A stretch of 9,433 nucleotides of DNA from Acidobacteriaceae bacterium (GCA_030042915.1 JASHYS010000424.1:1-9433), one strand, 5' to 3'. Numbered from the stretch's first letter, positions 1 to 6,335 are shown. Numbers and translations: made by a program. The notes: a model not told the origin generated them from the letters alone.

Positions 1-370
1 CCTCGGCGAGCAGAACCGCCTTCTCCACCAGCAACTCCGTCTCCGGCCGCGGAATCAGCACGTCGCGATTCACTTGAAATGTCAGCCCATAGAATTCCGC
101 TTCGCCGGTAATGTATTGGATCGGCTCGCCGACAGCTCGGCGCTTAATCAAATCGTGAAACGCAGCAGTTCGGCCGGGCGCCAGCGTATCGCCCTCATGT
201 GCAATCAGCCACGCCAGGTTCGCTTCTGGTTGCCTTGCGCGCAAGGCGTACAGCAGCAGCGTCTCGGCGTCGCGCCGCGCCCGCTCGGGATGCGGACCCG
301 TGCCAAGAACCCGTTGCGCTTCGTCTAGAGCAAGACGGAGAGTGGGATGATCCTTGGGCGCGAGCGGCAT
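1..370 (-). CDS. prmC: Peptide chain release factor N5-glutamine methyltransferase, N-terminal part (cut by window edge)
   Basis: PrmC (HemK) methylates the glutamine of the GGQ motif of release factors RF1 and RF2 in the cytoplasm, using S-adenosylmethionine, and so supports efficient translation termination. The first 123 codons are present. Residues 1-75 form the helical N-terminal domain that contacts the release factor. Residues 78-98 (RAVGEPIQYITGE, then EFYGLTF) and 104-115 (VLIPRPETELLV) are the family's linker and the lead-in to the Rossmann methyltransferase domain. The SAM-binding glycine motif and the NPPY catalytic motif would lie beyond the edge. The ATG at 370 begins 18 bases after the dehydrogenase stop codon. 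A modest AAAGG sits about 12 bases upstream, so translation may depend partly on coupling. Identity is secure from the PRPETE block. What is inferred is the co-transcription with the dehydrogenase; prmC more often follows prfA. Confidence 0.93.
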   Translation of the reverse strand, partial: MPLAPKDHPTLRLALDEAQRVLGTGPHPERARRDAETLLLYALRARQPEANLAWLIAHEGDTLAPGRTAAFHDLIKRRAVGEPIQYITGEAEFYGLTFQVNRDVLIPRPETELLVEKAVLLAE

Positions 371-388
371 TCGAACCGGTGGCCTTTC

Positions 389-2200
389 TTAAACCGGATA
401 GCGCTCCAGCGCGATCGCTTCGCGCGCCACCGCGCGGCTCAATGCTACCGCATCGGCCGGAATGGAGCGCGCCAGCCTGCGCAAAATGGCAAGCTGCGTT
501 TGCAGCGCGTCGCCTTCGCCGCAGGCGGCCAGCACGCGCCGTGTGGCCTGCTCGGCGCCGGCCAGCGTCTCATCGGCCAGCAAACCCGTCATGGCCGCGG
601 CCACTGTCGCCGACTTTCGCCCGGCGCGCGCCAGCTTGCGCGCACGCAGCAGCGCCGACTCCAGCGCATAGATGTGCCCGATCAGGTCGGCAAGGTCGGC
701 CATGATCTCCTGCTGTTCTTCCAGGCCTGTCACAAAGCGCTGGCTGGCTACGCCCGCTGCAAACAGCGTCATCTTCTTCACGCTGGTGAGGGCCGCGGCC
801 TCGCGCGCCAGGGGCTCGCCCGTGCCGCCCGCGCCATCAAACTGCGGCGGCTCCGTCAACTCATCCATCACGCGCTTGATCGCGGCCAGCAGCGGCAGTT
901 TTCCGCTCATCGCGCGCTTCATCATCCAGCCTGTGATGATAAGGCGGTTGATTTCGTTCGTGCCCTCGAAGATGCGGTTGATGCGCGCATCGCGGAAGCA
1001 GCGTTCTGCCGGATATTCCTCCGTGTACCCCACGCCGCCCATGGTCGCCATCAACTCGTCGGCCACCAGCGTGAGCATCTCTGAGCCATACACCTTCAGG
1101 ATGGAGCACTCCACCGCGTATTCCTCAATGCTGCGCGGGACATCAATGTGCTGCGCCGCATCGCCGTCACGCGCCGCGTTGAGCGCAGCCAGCCTGGCGT
1201 CGATGAGGCCCGCCGTTCGGTAGGTCATGCTTTCGGCCGCGTAAAGCTGCGTTGCCGCCGCGGAAATCTTGCGCTGGATCAGCCCGAACTCCGCAATGGC
1301 TTTGCCGAAGGCGCGTCGCTCCTTGGCGTAGCGGATCATTTCCGCCAGTGCGTGGCGTGCTCCGCCCACGCATGCTGCGCCCAGCTTGAAGCGGCCCACA
1401 TTCAGCACATTGAAGGCAATGTGGTGACCCTTGCCGGCCTCGCCCAGCAGATTTTCCTTCGGGATTTTGCAATCCTGGAGCACCAGAGGGCAGGTCGACG
1501 ATCCGCGAATCCCCAGCTTGTGCTCTTCGCTGCCCACGCTCAGGCCCGGCGTGCCGCGCTCCACGAGGAACGCCGTGAACTTCTCGCCGTCGATCTTCGC
1601 AAAGACCGTGTATAGCCCCGCGGTGCCACCGTTCGTAATCCAGTGTTTCTCGCCGTTCAGAATGTAGTGCGCACCGTCGTCTGATAGCGCGGCGCGCGTG
1701 CGGATATTCATGGCGTCGGATCCGGAGCTGGCTTCAGACAATCCGTAAGCGCCGATGCACTCGCAGGTCGCCAGCCGGGGCAGGTAGCGCCGTTTCTGCT
1801 CCGCGGTGCCATACCACACCAGCGGCAGCGTGGCGATGCCCACGTGCGCGCCGTATGCGGTCGAAAAACTAGCCAGCGCCGAAATGTGATCCGAGATTAC
1901 CGTGGAGCTCACCTTGTCCAGGCCCGCGCCGCCATACTCCTCGGGAATGTCGGCGGCGGTGAAACCCAGTTCGGCGGCCTTGCGCAGCAGCGCCTGCATT
2001 GCGCCCGGCTCCTTGGCCTCGATGGCCGCCGCGCGCGGCAGAACCTCCTCCCGCGCGAATCGCTCCGCGGTGGCCGCGATCTGCTGCTGCTCTTCGTTCA
2101 GGTCCTCGGGAGTAAAAACCTCATCCGGCGTGCGTGATTCCAGCAGGAAGCTGCCGCCGGCGGCGGCAGCAATGGGTGATGCGTCAACGGAGATCGGCAC
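389..2200 (-). CDS. Acyl-CoA dehydrogenase, VLCAD/ACAD9-like with C-terminal extension
   Basis: This is a 603-residue FAD-dependent acyl-CoA dehydrogenase, which makes the trans-2-enoyl-CoA in the first step of fatty-acid beta-oxidation and passes electrons to an electron-transfer flavoprotein. The N-terminal helical domain covers about residues 34-145. The beta domain starts near GLSEASSGSD (153-162), which binds FAD and substrate, and includes the LNGEKHWITNG stretch (181-191). The C-terminal helical domain has ATMGGVGY (385-392) and FEGTNEI (411-417); Glu412 is in the position of the catalytic base. Residues from about 440 form an extra helical domain typical of very-long-chain enzymes and Bacillus FadE-like proteins; short-chain members stop near 380-400 residues. 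This favours long-chain substrates, but chain length is inferred. The start is GTG at 2200, chosen because GAGGAGG (2206-2212 on the opposite strand) lies five bases upstream. No ETF or thiolase gene is adjacent. prmC follows after 18 bases. Confidence 0.93.
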   Translation of the reverse strand: MPISVDASPIAAAAGGSFLLESRTPDEVFTPEDLNEEQQQIAATAERFAREEVLPRAAAIEAKEPGAMQALLRKAAELGFTAADIPEEYGGAGLDKVSSTVISDHISALASFSTAYGAHVGIATLPLVWYGTAEQKRRYLPRLATCECIGAYGLSEASSGSDAMNIRTRAALSDDGAHYILNGEKHWITNGGTAGLYTVFAKIDGEKFTAFLVERGTPGLSVGSEEHKLGIRGSSTCPLVLQDCKIPKENLLGEAGKGHHIAFNVLNVGRFKLGAACVGGARHALAEMIRYAKERRAFGKAIAEFGLIQRKISAAATQLYAAESMTYRTAGLIDARLAALNAARDGDAAQHIDVPRSIEEYAVECSILKVYGSEMLTLVADELMATMGGVGYTEEYPAERCFRDARINRIFEGTNEINRLIITGWMMKRAMSGKLPLLAAIKRVMDELTEPPQFDGAGGTGEPLAREAAALTSVKKMTLFAAGVASQRFVTGLEEQQEIMADLADLIGHIYALESALLRARKLARAGRKSATVAAAMTGLLADETLAGAEQATRRVLAACGEGDALQTQLAILRRLARSIPADAVALSRAVAREAIALERYPV

Positions 2201-2205
2201 ACAAA

Positions 2206-2212
2206 CCTCCTC
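2206..2212 (-). promoter_or_regulatory. Ribosome binding site of the acyl-CoA dehydrogenase
   Basis: GAGGAGG lies five bases before a GTG codon. It fixes the GTG at 2200 as the start, since no ATG nearby has a comparable site. Confidence 0.85.
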
Positions 2213-2287
2213 GAAGCTTGGATGCTGTTGCCAACCTTACGTCATGTCCTCGAATCTCCGCAAGAAGGGCGCGGGTCCCCAGAATCT

Positions 2288-2315
2288 GTGACCCTCCCGG
2301 CGTGACCGAGTGACC
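2288..2315 (+). repeat. Three GTGACC hexamers between dps and the dehydrogenase gene
   Basis: GTGACC occurs at 2288-2293, 2302-2307 and 2310-2315, all in the same orientation, just downstream of the dps stop codon and about 90-115 bases upstream of the dehydrogenase start. The spacings (14 and 8 bases, start to start) are irregular. They could be binding half-sites for a regulator of the dehydrogenase or simply chance in GC-rich DNA. No clear terminator with a U-tract is visible between the two genes, so read-through from dps is possible. Confidence 0.3.
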
Positions 2316-2326
2316 GGCCGCCGGCG

Positions 2327-2860
2327 CTAGCGCGTCGCTTCAAACAGAAACCACGCGCGCCGTTCGGCTTCGTCGATCCACACCTCGATCAGGCTGGTGG
2401 TCGCGTAGTCGCCGCACCGGGAAGTCACTTCGTGCGCGGAGCGCAGGCTATGCGCCAGAGCCTGATTATCCGCCTGCAACTCTTCCAGCATTCCGTGCGC
2501 GGGCACAAAATCAAGGTCGTTATCGGCGATACGCTGCAGCCGCGCGATGTGCCCGATGGACCGGATGGTCACACCGCCGATCTTGCGCACCCGCTCGGCA
2601 ATGTCATCGGTGACTTTGAAAATCTGATCGGCCTGCTCGTCGAGCAGCAAATGATAATCGCGGAAATGCGGACCGCTCATGTGCCAGTGGAAATTCTTGG
2701 TCTTCAGATAAAGAGCAAAGAAATCGGCAAGCAGCGCATTCAGCACGCTCGAAAGGTTTTTCACCTGCTCGGGATTGAAGTCGTCCCGGTTTTCGGTCTT
2801 GGCCATCTTCGATTCCCGGCCCGTTTGGGTTGCTATCTCCTGACGCGTATGAGTCGCCAT
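2327..2860 (-). CDS. dps: Dps-type DNA-protecting ferritin
   Basis: This 177-residue protein belongs to the Dps family. Its dodecamers oxidise Fe(II) with hydrogen peroxide, store the iron and shield DNA under oxidative or starvation stress. The ferroxidase residues are all present with family spacing: His58 (NFHWH), His70, Asp74, Asp85 and Glu89 (DDIAER). The match to the Listeria pattern His31, His43, Asp47, Asp58, Glu62 is exact in spacing. The first ~27 residues are a polar, Arg/Lys-containing tail ahead of the first ferritin helix; such tails bind DNA in some Dps proteins, though that is inference here. The start is the ATG at 2860, preceded by AAGGAGG with a seven-base gap. The frame stays open for 51 more codons upstream, but that extension has no ribosome binding site and an arginine-rich, non-family sequence. 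A strong terminator upstream separates it from the phosphotransacylase gene, so it should have its own promoter, which I could not identify. Confidence 0.93.
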   Translation of the reverse strand: MATHTRQEIATQTGRESKMAKTENRDDFNPEQVKNLSSVLNALLADFFALYLKTKNFHWHMSGPHFRDYHLLLDEQADQIFKVTDDIAERVRKIGGVTIRSIGHIARLQRIADNDLDFVPAHGMLEELQADNQALAHSLRSAHEVTSRCGDYATTSLIEVWIDEAERRAWFLFEATR

Positions 2861-2867
2861 TGCAATT

Positions 2868-2874
2868 CCTCCTT
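2868..2874 (-). promoter_or_regulatory. Ribosome binding site of dps
   Basis: AAGGAGG, seven bases before ATG at 2860. This near-perfect site decides the dps start against the 51-codon longer open frame. Confidence 0.9.
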
Positions 2875-3014
2875 TTTGCGCGGACACAAACAGGTAACCG
2901 TCAAAGCTGGGGACAGGTCTGTGCCGCACGCGTGATGTTGGATGCCTGAACAGCGGCCGAGGTTCCGCGCCACGCCGGTGGAAATCGCAATTTGTCGGGA
3001 TTTTCACGCCCATG

Positions 3015-3048
3015 CAAAACGGGCGCCGCTTACCAAAGCAGGCGCCCG
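3015..3048 (-). terminator. Intrinsic terminator after the phosphotransacylase gene
   Basis: Read on the minus strand, CGGGCGCC pairs with GGCGCCCG (3041-3048 with 3020-3027). The stem continues inward through GCTT/AAGC around a four-base loop, with one bulged base, giving about 12 base pairs. TTTTGC follows at once. It lies about 25 bases after the stop codon at 3074. This is a textbook Rho-independent terminator and insulates dps from upstream transcription. Confidence 0.9.
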
Positions 3049-3073
3049 CTCGCTGTGGCTGGAGGAGGGAGAA

Positions 3074-4066
3074 TCAGACTTTCACCGCCGGAACGGGATG
3101 TGCCGCATAATGCAGCAAAACAGCCACGGCGCAGCTCGTCAGGCGCGTTTCGGCCGAGTCTGCGCGGCTTGTCAGGATGGTGGGAACGCGCGCGCCCAGC
3201 ACAACTCCCGCCAGCTGCGCGCCGCCCAGGTACTCCAGCTGCTTGGCCAGCATGTTGCCGCTCTCCAGGTCAGGAACCACCAGAATGTCGGCCTGGCCCG
3301 TAACCGGCGATACCAGCTTCTTGATGCTCGCCGCCTTCTGGCTCACCGCCGTGTCGAAGGCCAGCGGCCCGTCGAGAATGCCGCCGGTAATCTGCCCACG
3401 GTCAGCCATCTTGCACAACGCTGCCGCGTCCAGCGTCGACTTGATCTTGGGATTCACCGTTTCAACAGCCGAGAGCAGCGCCACCTTGGGTTCGGGAATG
3501 CCCAGCGCGTGCGCCAGGTCGATGGCGTTCTGCACAATGTCAACCTTGTCTTCCAGCTCGGGAACTATATTGATAGCCGCATCGGTGATGAGCAGAGTAC
3601 GCGCATAGGCCGGCGTGTCCATGATGAAGACGTGGGAAATGCGGCGTGCCGTGCGCAGGCCGGTATCGCGCTGCATGGCCGGTTTCAGCAGTTCATCAGT
3701 ATGCAGACTGCCCTTCATCAGCGCCTGTGCATTGCCGGCGCGGCACATCACCACCGCGATTTCAGCGGCCTGTGCTTCGCTTTCAGCCTCCGCGATAGGG
3801 AACCTGTTGATATCCACGCCGAGCCTGGCCGCCAGAGTCTTCATCTCCGCCCCGGGACCGATAAGCGTGGGTAGAATGAGTCCCGCCGCAGCCGCTTCTA
3901 TGGCGCCGTTCAGCGCCACATCGGTCATGGGCCACACCACAGCCGTGGTAATGGCCGGAAAATCTTTGCAGCGCGCAATGAACTTGTGAAACACGTGGTA
4001 GTCCGCCGGATGGCCCACTAGCGGGTCAACGGCTACGGCTTCAGCCAGGGTGGCAAGGTCGCTCAT
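3074..4066 (-). CDS. Phosphate acetyl/butyryltransferase family enzyme
   Basis: This 330-residue single-domain protein is a member of the PTA/PTB family. These enzymes interconvert acyl-CoA plus phosphate with acyl-phosphate plus CoA in the cytoplasm, linking acyl-CoA pools to acetate or butyrate kinase. Supporting blocks are MKGSLHTDELL (117-127), ISHVFIMDTP (143-152), TDAAINI (161-167), GPLAFDTAVS (233-242), DILVVPDLESGNMLAKQL (260-277) and GARVPTILTSRADSAETR (291-308). The GPLAFDTAVS block and the length resemble phosphate butyryltransferase and the short acetyltransferases annotated beside enoyl-CoA hydratases rather than the long E. coli Pta; the hydratase domain is absent. Acetyl versus butyryl specificity cannot be told from this sequence. 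No kinase gene is adjacent. The ATG at 4066 has a GGGAG about eight bases upstream. The gene is monocistronic, closed by the terminator at 3015-3048. A CRP/FNR-like palindrome lies about 77 bases upstream of the start. Confidence 0.88.
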   Translation of the reverse strand: MSDLATLAEAVAVDPLVGHPADYHVFHKFIARCKDFPAITTAVVWPMTDVALNGAIEAAAAGLILPTLIGPGAEMKTLAARLGVDINRFPIAEAESEAQAAEIAVVMCRAGNAQALMKGSLHTDELLKPAMQRDTGLRTARRISHVFIMDTPAYARTLLITDAAINIVPELEDKVDIVQNAIDLAHALGIPEPKVALLSAVETVNPKIKSTLDAAALCKMADRGQITGGILDGPLAFDTAVSQKAASIKKLVSPVTGQADILVVPDLESGNMLAKQLEYLGGAQLAGVVLGARVPTILTSRADSAETRLTSCAVAVLLHYAAHPVPAVKV

Positions 4067-4142
4067 CGTTCGCTCCCGGCCCGCTCAGCGTTGTGGCTGG
4101 CGGCCCTCAAAGGTCTATTTTGGCCCGCAGCGGCGGGGAGTC

Positions 4143-4160
4143 GTGTGCTTTAGGTCACAC
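4143..4160 (-). promoter_or_regulatory. Candidate CRP/FNR-family operator
   Basis: Read toward the phosphotransacylase gene the site is TGTGA, six bases, GCACA, with flanks that make GTGTG and CACAC perfect inverted arms (4143-4147 and 4156-4160). The E. coli CRP consensus is TGTGA-N6-TCACA, so one core position differs. The centre is about 85 bases from the start codon, a plausible upstream activator position. A single site of this quality can arise by chance. Confidence 0.4.
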
Positions 4161-4236
4161 TTCGGACCGCCGTCCCTCATTGCGGGATTTCGTAGCAATT
4201 CCTTCCCGATTGTGAGCTCCCTGACGCGTTTTTTGC

Positions 4237-4268
4237 GCTTATCCAAGTAAGAGTTCGCACCGATAAGC
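4237..4268. repeat. Inverted repeat GCTTATC / GATAAGC upstream of the protease promoter
   Basis: Perfect seven-base arms (4237-4243 and 4262-4268) are separated by 18 bases, so arm centres are 25 bases apart. The right arm ends 18 bases before the -35 box. No U-tract follows, so it is not an intrinsic terminator in either direction. It could be a regulator binding site; the function is unknown. Confidence 0.4.
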
Positions 4269-4286
4269 TGGGCAGCAGAGCACGCG

Positions 4287-4316
4287 TTGACGGTCTTGGA
4301 AAATGCGGCCTATACT
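4287..4316 (+). promoter_or_regulatory. Sigma-70-type promoter of the M48 protease gene
   Basis: TTGACG (4287-4292) and TATACT (4311-4316) are separated by 18 bases, each differing from consensus at one position. Transcription would start near 4323 and give a leader of about 78 bases. The open frame can be extended upstream to the TTG at 4287, but that triplet is better read as part of the -35 box. Confidence 0.7.
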
Positions 4317-4387
4317 CGTCTCAATCAGGGCTCTTCCCCCCAGCCTTCCATCGGTACGCGCCGGCCTTCCCATGCCGGGTCATATAC

Positions 4388-4396
4388 AAAGGAGGG
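4388..4396 (+). promoter_or_regulatory. Ribosome binding site of the M48 protease
   Basis: AAAGGAGGG, with GGAGG ending five bases before a GTG codon. It sets the start at 4401, directly ahead of a good signal peptide. Confidence 0.85.
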
Positions 4397-4400
4397 TCTT

Positions 4401-6104
4401 GTGAACAGACCTCTCGGAATCGCCCTAAGTGTCCTACTCCTCTGCGGAGTTTCAGCTTCCTCAGCGCCTGCCCAGGTCTCACAGCTCGGCAACGTCCTCA
4501 CCGGCAAGCAAAAGAAAGCCGATCCTAACGCGCCTGCCGACCTGAGCAACGTCGACAAAGACAAAATCCAGCGCATCGAACAGATGCCCGAAGTCCAGGA
4601 TGCCATCCAGCAGGAATGGGATCAGCTGCGCCGGAACGACATGCAGCTGGCCTATGGCGTCAACCTGACTGAGAACCTGAACATGGCCCAGGATGCTCGC
4701 GGCGAAGACTCATTCGATCGGCAGCGCCTCTACAGCAATCCCGTCGCGCAAAGCTATGTCAACCACGTCGGTCAGCGGCTGGTTCCCAAGAGCTCGACCA
4801 ATGTCTACACCTTCCGCATCCTCTACGATCCCATTCCCAAGGCCCTCACCCTGACCACGGGCACCATCTACCTCTCCACCGGCTTGCTTTCCATGATCAC
4901 CAGCGAATCCGAGCTCAGCTACGTGCTGGCGCACGAGATCGCGCACGTTGAGTTGCGCCAGGCTTACCTGCGTATCCGCGACAAGCACGTGGCCGAAGAA
5001 CTGGCCAAGGAGAAGGCCGAGAAGGAAAAGATCGTCAGCGACGTGGCTACGACCGCCATGGGACTCGGCTTGGGCGGCGCTATGATTCCGCTGCGGCTGG
5101 GAGCGGTCATTGGCGGCAGCGCCGGCTTGGCCACTGGCGTGGAAGTGGGCCACTACTTCATTCATCCACAGATCGAGCCGGTCCTCTGGGCCAACAAGGA
5201 AGAGGACGATGCCGATGAGATGGCCTCGCGCCTCGTGCTCGACCAGGGCTACGACCTGCGCGATGCAATGCATTTGTTTAGCTCGCTCAACGAAATTGTG
5301 ACTGCCGACTCGCGCATGGGCCTTGGCTTCATGGGCAGCGCGCCGCGCATCAAGGGGCGGCAGGCCTACCTGCAGTCGCAAATCAATGGCTCGCTCAAAG
5401 CTGAGATCGACTCACGAGCCAAGGGCAAGGGATTCAACCCCAACAGTCCCGATTTCGTGCCCACGGTTTCCTCCGTCCGGCGCGACAACGGCATCCTGGC
5501 TATGGACTACGATCTGTTCGCCGTGGCCAAGCATAATCTCGACGCCGCCGTGAACGAGCGGCCCGACGATCCCACCGCGCATTTCTTCCTGGCCAAGCTG
5601 GAACGGCTCACTGCGCGCACGCCCGCCGAGCGTCAGGATGCGATTGGGCACCTCACTATGGCGCTCAAGCTGGACTCCGATCGCGGCGCCATTCCGGCGG
5701 CGCACCTCGAGTACGCCGTGGCCCTCACCGAGCAGGACGATCCCTCGCTCCAGCCTCAGATTGCGAGCGAATTGAAGGCCTACGTGGCCCTCTCGGAGCG
5801 CGATCGCACCGGATTGCCTTCCAACATGCCCGTCATCTACGACTACCTGTCCGGCGCCGGCGACCCCCGCTGGTATCTGCCTCCGCAGTGGTACGGGGCG
5901 CAGTTAACGTCCAATCCGGGCTTCACCACCACCGCGCCCGAAGCCGTCGTTCGCAAAGCCTCGCAGCTCGAAGGCCCCGCGCCGTCGCCCGCACCGGCTG
6001 CACAGCCGGTGAGCACTCCGCCGGCGAAGAGCAAGGTGAAGACCACCGCTGCAGCGAAGACCCCTCCGGCTACAGCGCAAGCGAAGCCTGCCACAGCAAA
6101 TTAA
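4401..6104 (+). CDS. Secreted M48-family zinc metalloprotease with TPR-like region (BepA-like)
   Basis: This 567-residue protein is a probable exported zinc protease. Residues 1-24 are a signal peptide: Arg3, a hydrophobic core at 5-17 and an APA cleavage site at 22-24. The Cys15 context does not fit a lipobox. The M48 zinc site is HEIAH (178-182; His178, Glu179, His182), with the third ligand Glu268 in EDDAD (268-272). Between them lie a charged helix (about 191-212) and a glycine-rich hydrophobic stretch (about 219-250) that may contact membrane. Residues about 370-445 look like TPR helices, as in BepA/YfgC, the periplasmic protease and chaperone that checks outer-membrane protein assembly. 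The last ~45 residues are Pro/Ala/Lys-rich and probably disordered. The BepA-like role is inferred from protease plus TPR architecture; the client and partners cannot be read from sequence. The GTG start at 4401 has a strong ribosome binding site. A promoter at 4287-4316 drives it, and mutL follows after a structured spacer. Confidence 0.88.
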   Translation: MNRPLGIALSVLLLCGVSASSAPAQVSQLGNVLTGKQKKADPNAPADLSNVDKDKIQRIEQMPEVQDAIQQEWDQLRRNDMQLAYGVNLTENLNMAQDARGEDSFDRQRLYSNPVAQSYVNHVGQRLVPKSSTNVYTFRILYDPIPKALTLTTGTIYLSTGLLSMITSESELSYVLAHEIAHVELRQAYLRIRDKHVAEELAKEKAEKEKIVSDVATTAMGLGLGGAMIPLRLGAVIGGSAGLATGVEVGHYFIHPQIEPVLWANKEEDDADEMASRLVLDQGYDLRDAMHLFSSLNEIVTADSRMGLGFMGSAPRIKGRQAYLQSQINGSLKAEIDSRAKGKGFNPNSPDFVPTVSSVRRDNGILAMDYDLFAVAKHNLDAAVNERPDDPTAHFFLAKLERLTARTPAERQDAIGHLTMALKLDSDRGAIPAAHLEYAVALTEQDDPSLQPQIASELKAYVALSERDRTGLPSNMPVIYDYLSGAGDPRWYLPPQWYGAQLTSNPGFTTTAPEAVVRKASQLEGPAPSPAPAAQPVSTPPAKSKVKTTAAAKTPPATAQAKPATAN

Positions 6105-6132
6105 CTTCACGATCCTCGATCCACTCCGCTGC

Positions 6133-6170
6133 CCCATCCTTTCCGCGGCTTTGATTGCGGAAAGGGTGGG
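6133..6170. repeat. Long hairpin 1 after the M48 protease gene
   Basis: CCCATCCTTTCCGC (6133-6146) pairs with GCGGAAAGGGTGGG (6157-6170) over 14 positions, with one T-G wobble, around a 10-base loop. It starts 28 bases after the protease stop codon. No T-run follows in either direction, so it is not a classic intrinsic terminator. It may protect the mRNA 3' end, assist Rho-dependent termination, or be a copy of a dispersed palindromic repeat. Confidence 0.7.
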
Positions 6171-6203
6171 AAGCACTTCATCAGGCAGATCGTGGCTGGG
6201 TGG

Positions 6204-6228
6204 CCCGTCCAAGCTTTGCTCGGGCGGG
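6204..6228. repeat. Hairpin 2 in the protease-mutL spacer
   Basis: CCCGTCC (6204-6210) pairs with GGGCGGG (6222-6228), with one wobble. After one A-C mismatch, AGC pairs with GCT around a TTT loop. It lies 33 bases after hairpin 1. The closing ATTTG is too weak a T-tract to call a terminator with confidence. Confidence 0.55.
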
Positions 6229-6235
6229 ATTTGCT

Positions 6236-6262
6236 CCCTCCCTCCCTCGCTCCCTTGCTCCC
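6236..6262 (-). other. G-quadruplex motif (cytosine tracts on the plus strand)
   Basis: Five CCC runs (6236-6238, 6240-6242, 6244-6246, 6252-6254, 6260-6262) give, on the minus strand, five GGG runs with loops of 5, 5, 1 and 1 bases. That fits the standard G3+N1-7 quadruplex pattern. More CCC runs follow at 6287, 6294 and 6306, so the whole 6231-6331 leader before mutL is pyrimidine-rich with repeated CTCCC and GGCTACT words. The minus strand is the template strand for mutL. Confidence 0.6.
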
Positions 6263-6335
6263 TTTTTCTATTGGCTACTGGCTACTCCCTATTCCCTGTC
6301 TCACTCCCTGTCTTCCTGCGTTACCCTGATCTCTG

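Larger units (their letters stand above)
4067..4400. other. Divergent intergenic region between the phosphotransacylase and M48 protease genes
   Basis: This 334-base region has no convincing coding sequence. From left to right it holds a CRP/FNR-like palindrome (4143-4160), a GCTTATC/GATAAGC inverted repeat (4237-4268), a sigma-70-type promoter facing right (4287-4316), and the roughly 78-base untranslated leader of the protease mRNA, ending in AAAGGAGGG. I did not find a convincing -35/-10 pair for the leftward gene. Confidence 0.8.

Noticed and set aside
347..1084. Long plus-strand open frames opposite the acyl-CoA dehydrogenase (for example 347-1084 and 672-1223)
   Set aside because: They are mirror frames of a GC-rich gene. 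Their translations are Arg/Ala/His-rich with no recognisable domain, while the minus-strand frame has complete dehydrogenase motifs.
2899..2904. TTGACG on the minus strand upstream of dps as a -35 box
   Set aside because: At 16-18 bases downstream there is only GC-rich sequence with no -10-like hexamer, and the position would put the transcript start at the ribosome binding site.
2861..3013. 51-codon upstream extension of dps (open frame to 3013)
   Set aside because: The extension is arginine-rich with no resemblance to Dps, has no ribosome binding site at its start, and runs to the edge of the preceding terminator. The ATG at 2860 has a near-perfect AAGGAGG.
2942..3874. 310-codon plus-strand frame opposite the phosphotransacylase gene
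   Set aside because: It crosses the terminator and lies antisense to a complete PTA/PTB-family protein. The translation is Arg/His/Gln-rich and low in hydrophobic pattern, as expected for a shadow frame.
4710..5381. 223-codon minus-strand frame opposite the M48 protease
   Set aside because: It is antisense to the zinc-site region of a well-supported protease and has no motif or ribosome binding site of its own.
6133..6170. Hairpin 1 as an intrinsic terminator of the protease gene
   Set aside because: The stem is strong, but neither side is followed by a run of T, so it is listed as a repeat/structure instead.
6231..6331. CRISPR or tandem-repeat array in the mutL leader
   Set aside because: The CTCCC and GGCTACT words are short and irregular, without uniform repeats and spacers. 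It is a low-complexity pyrimidine tract.
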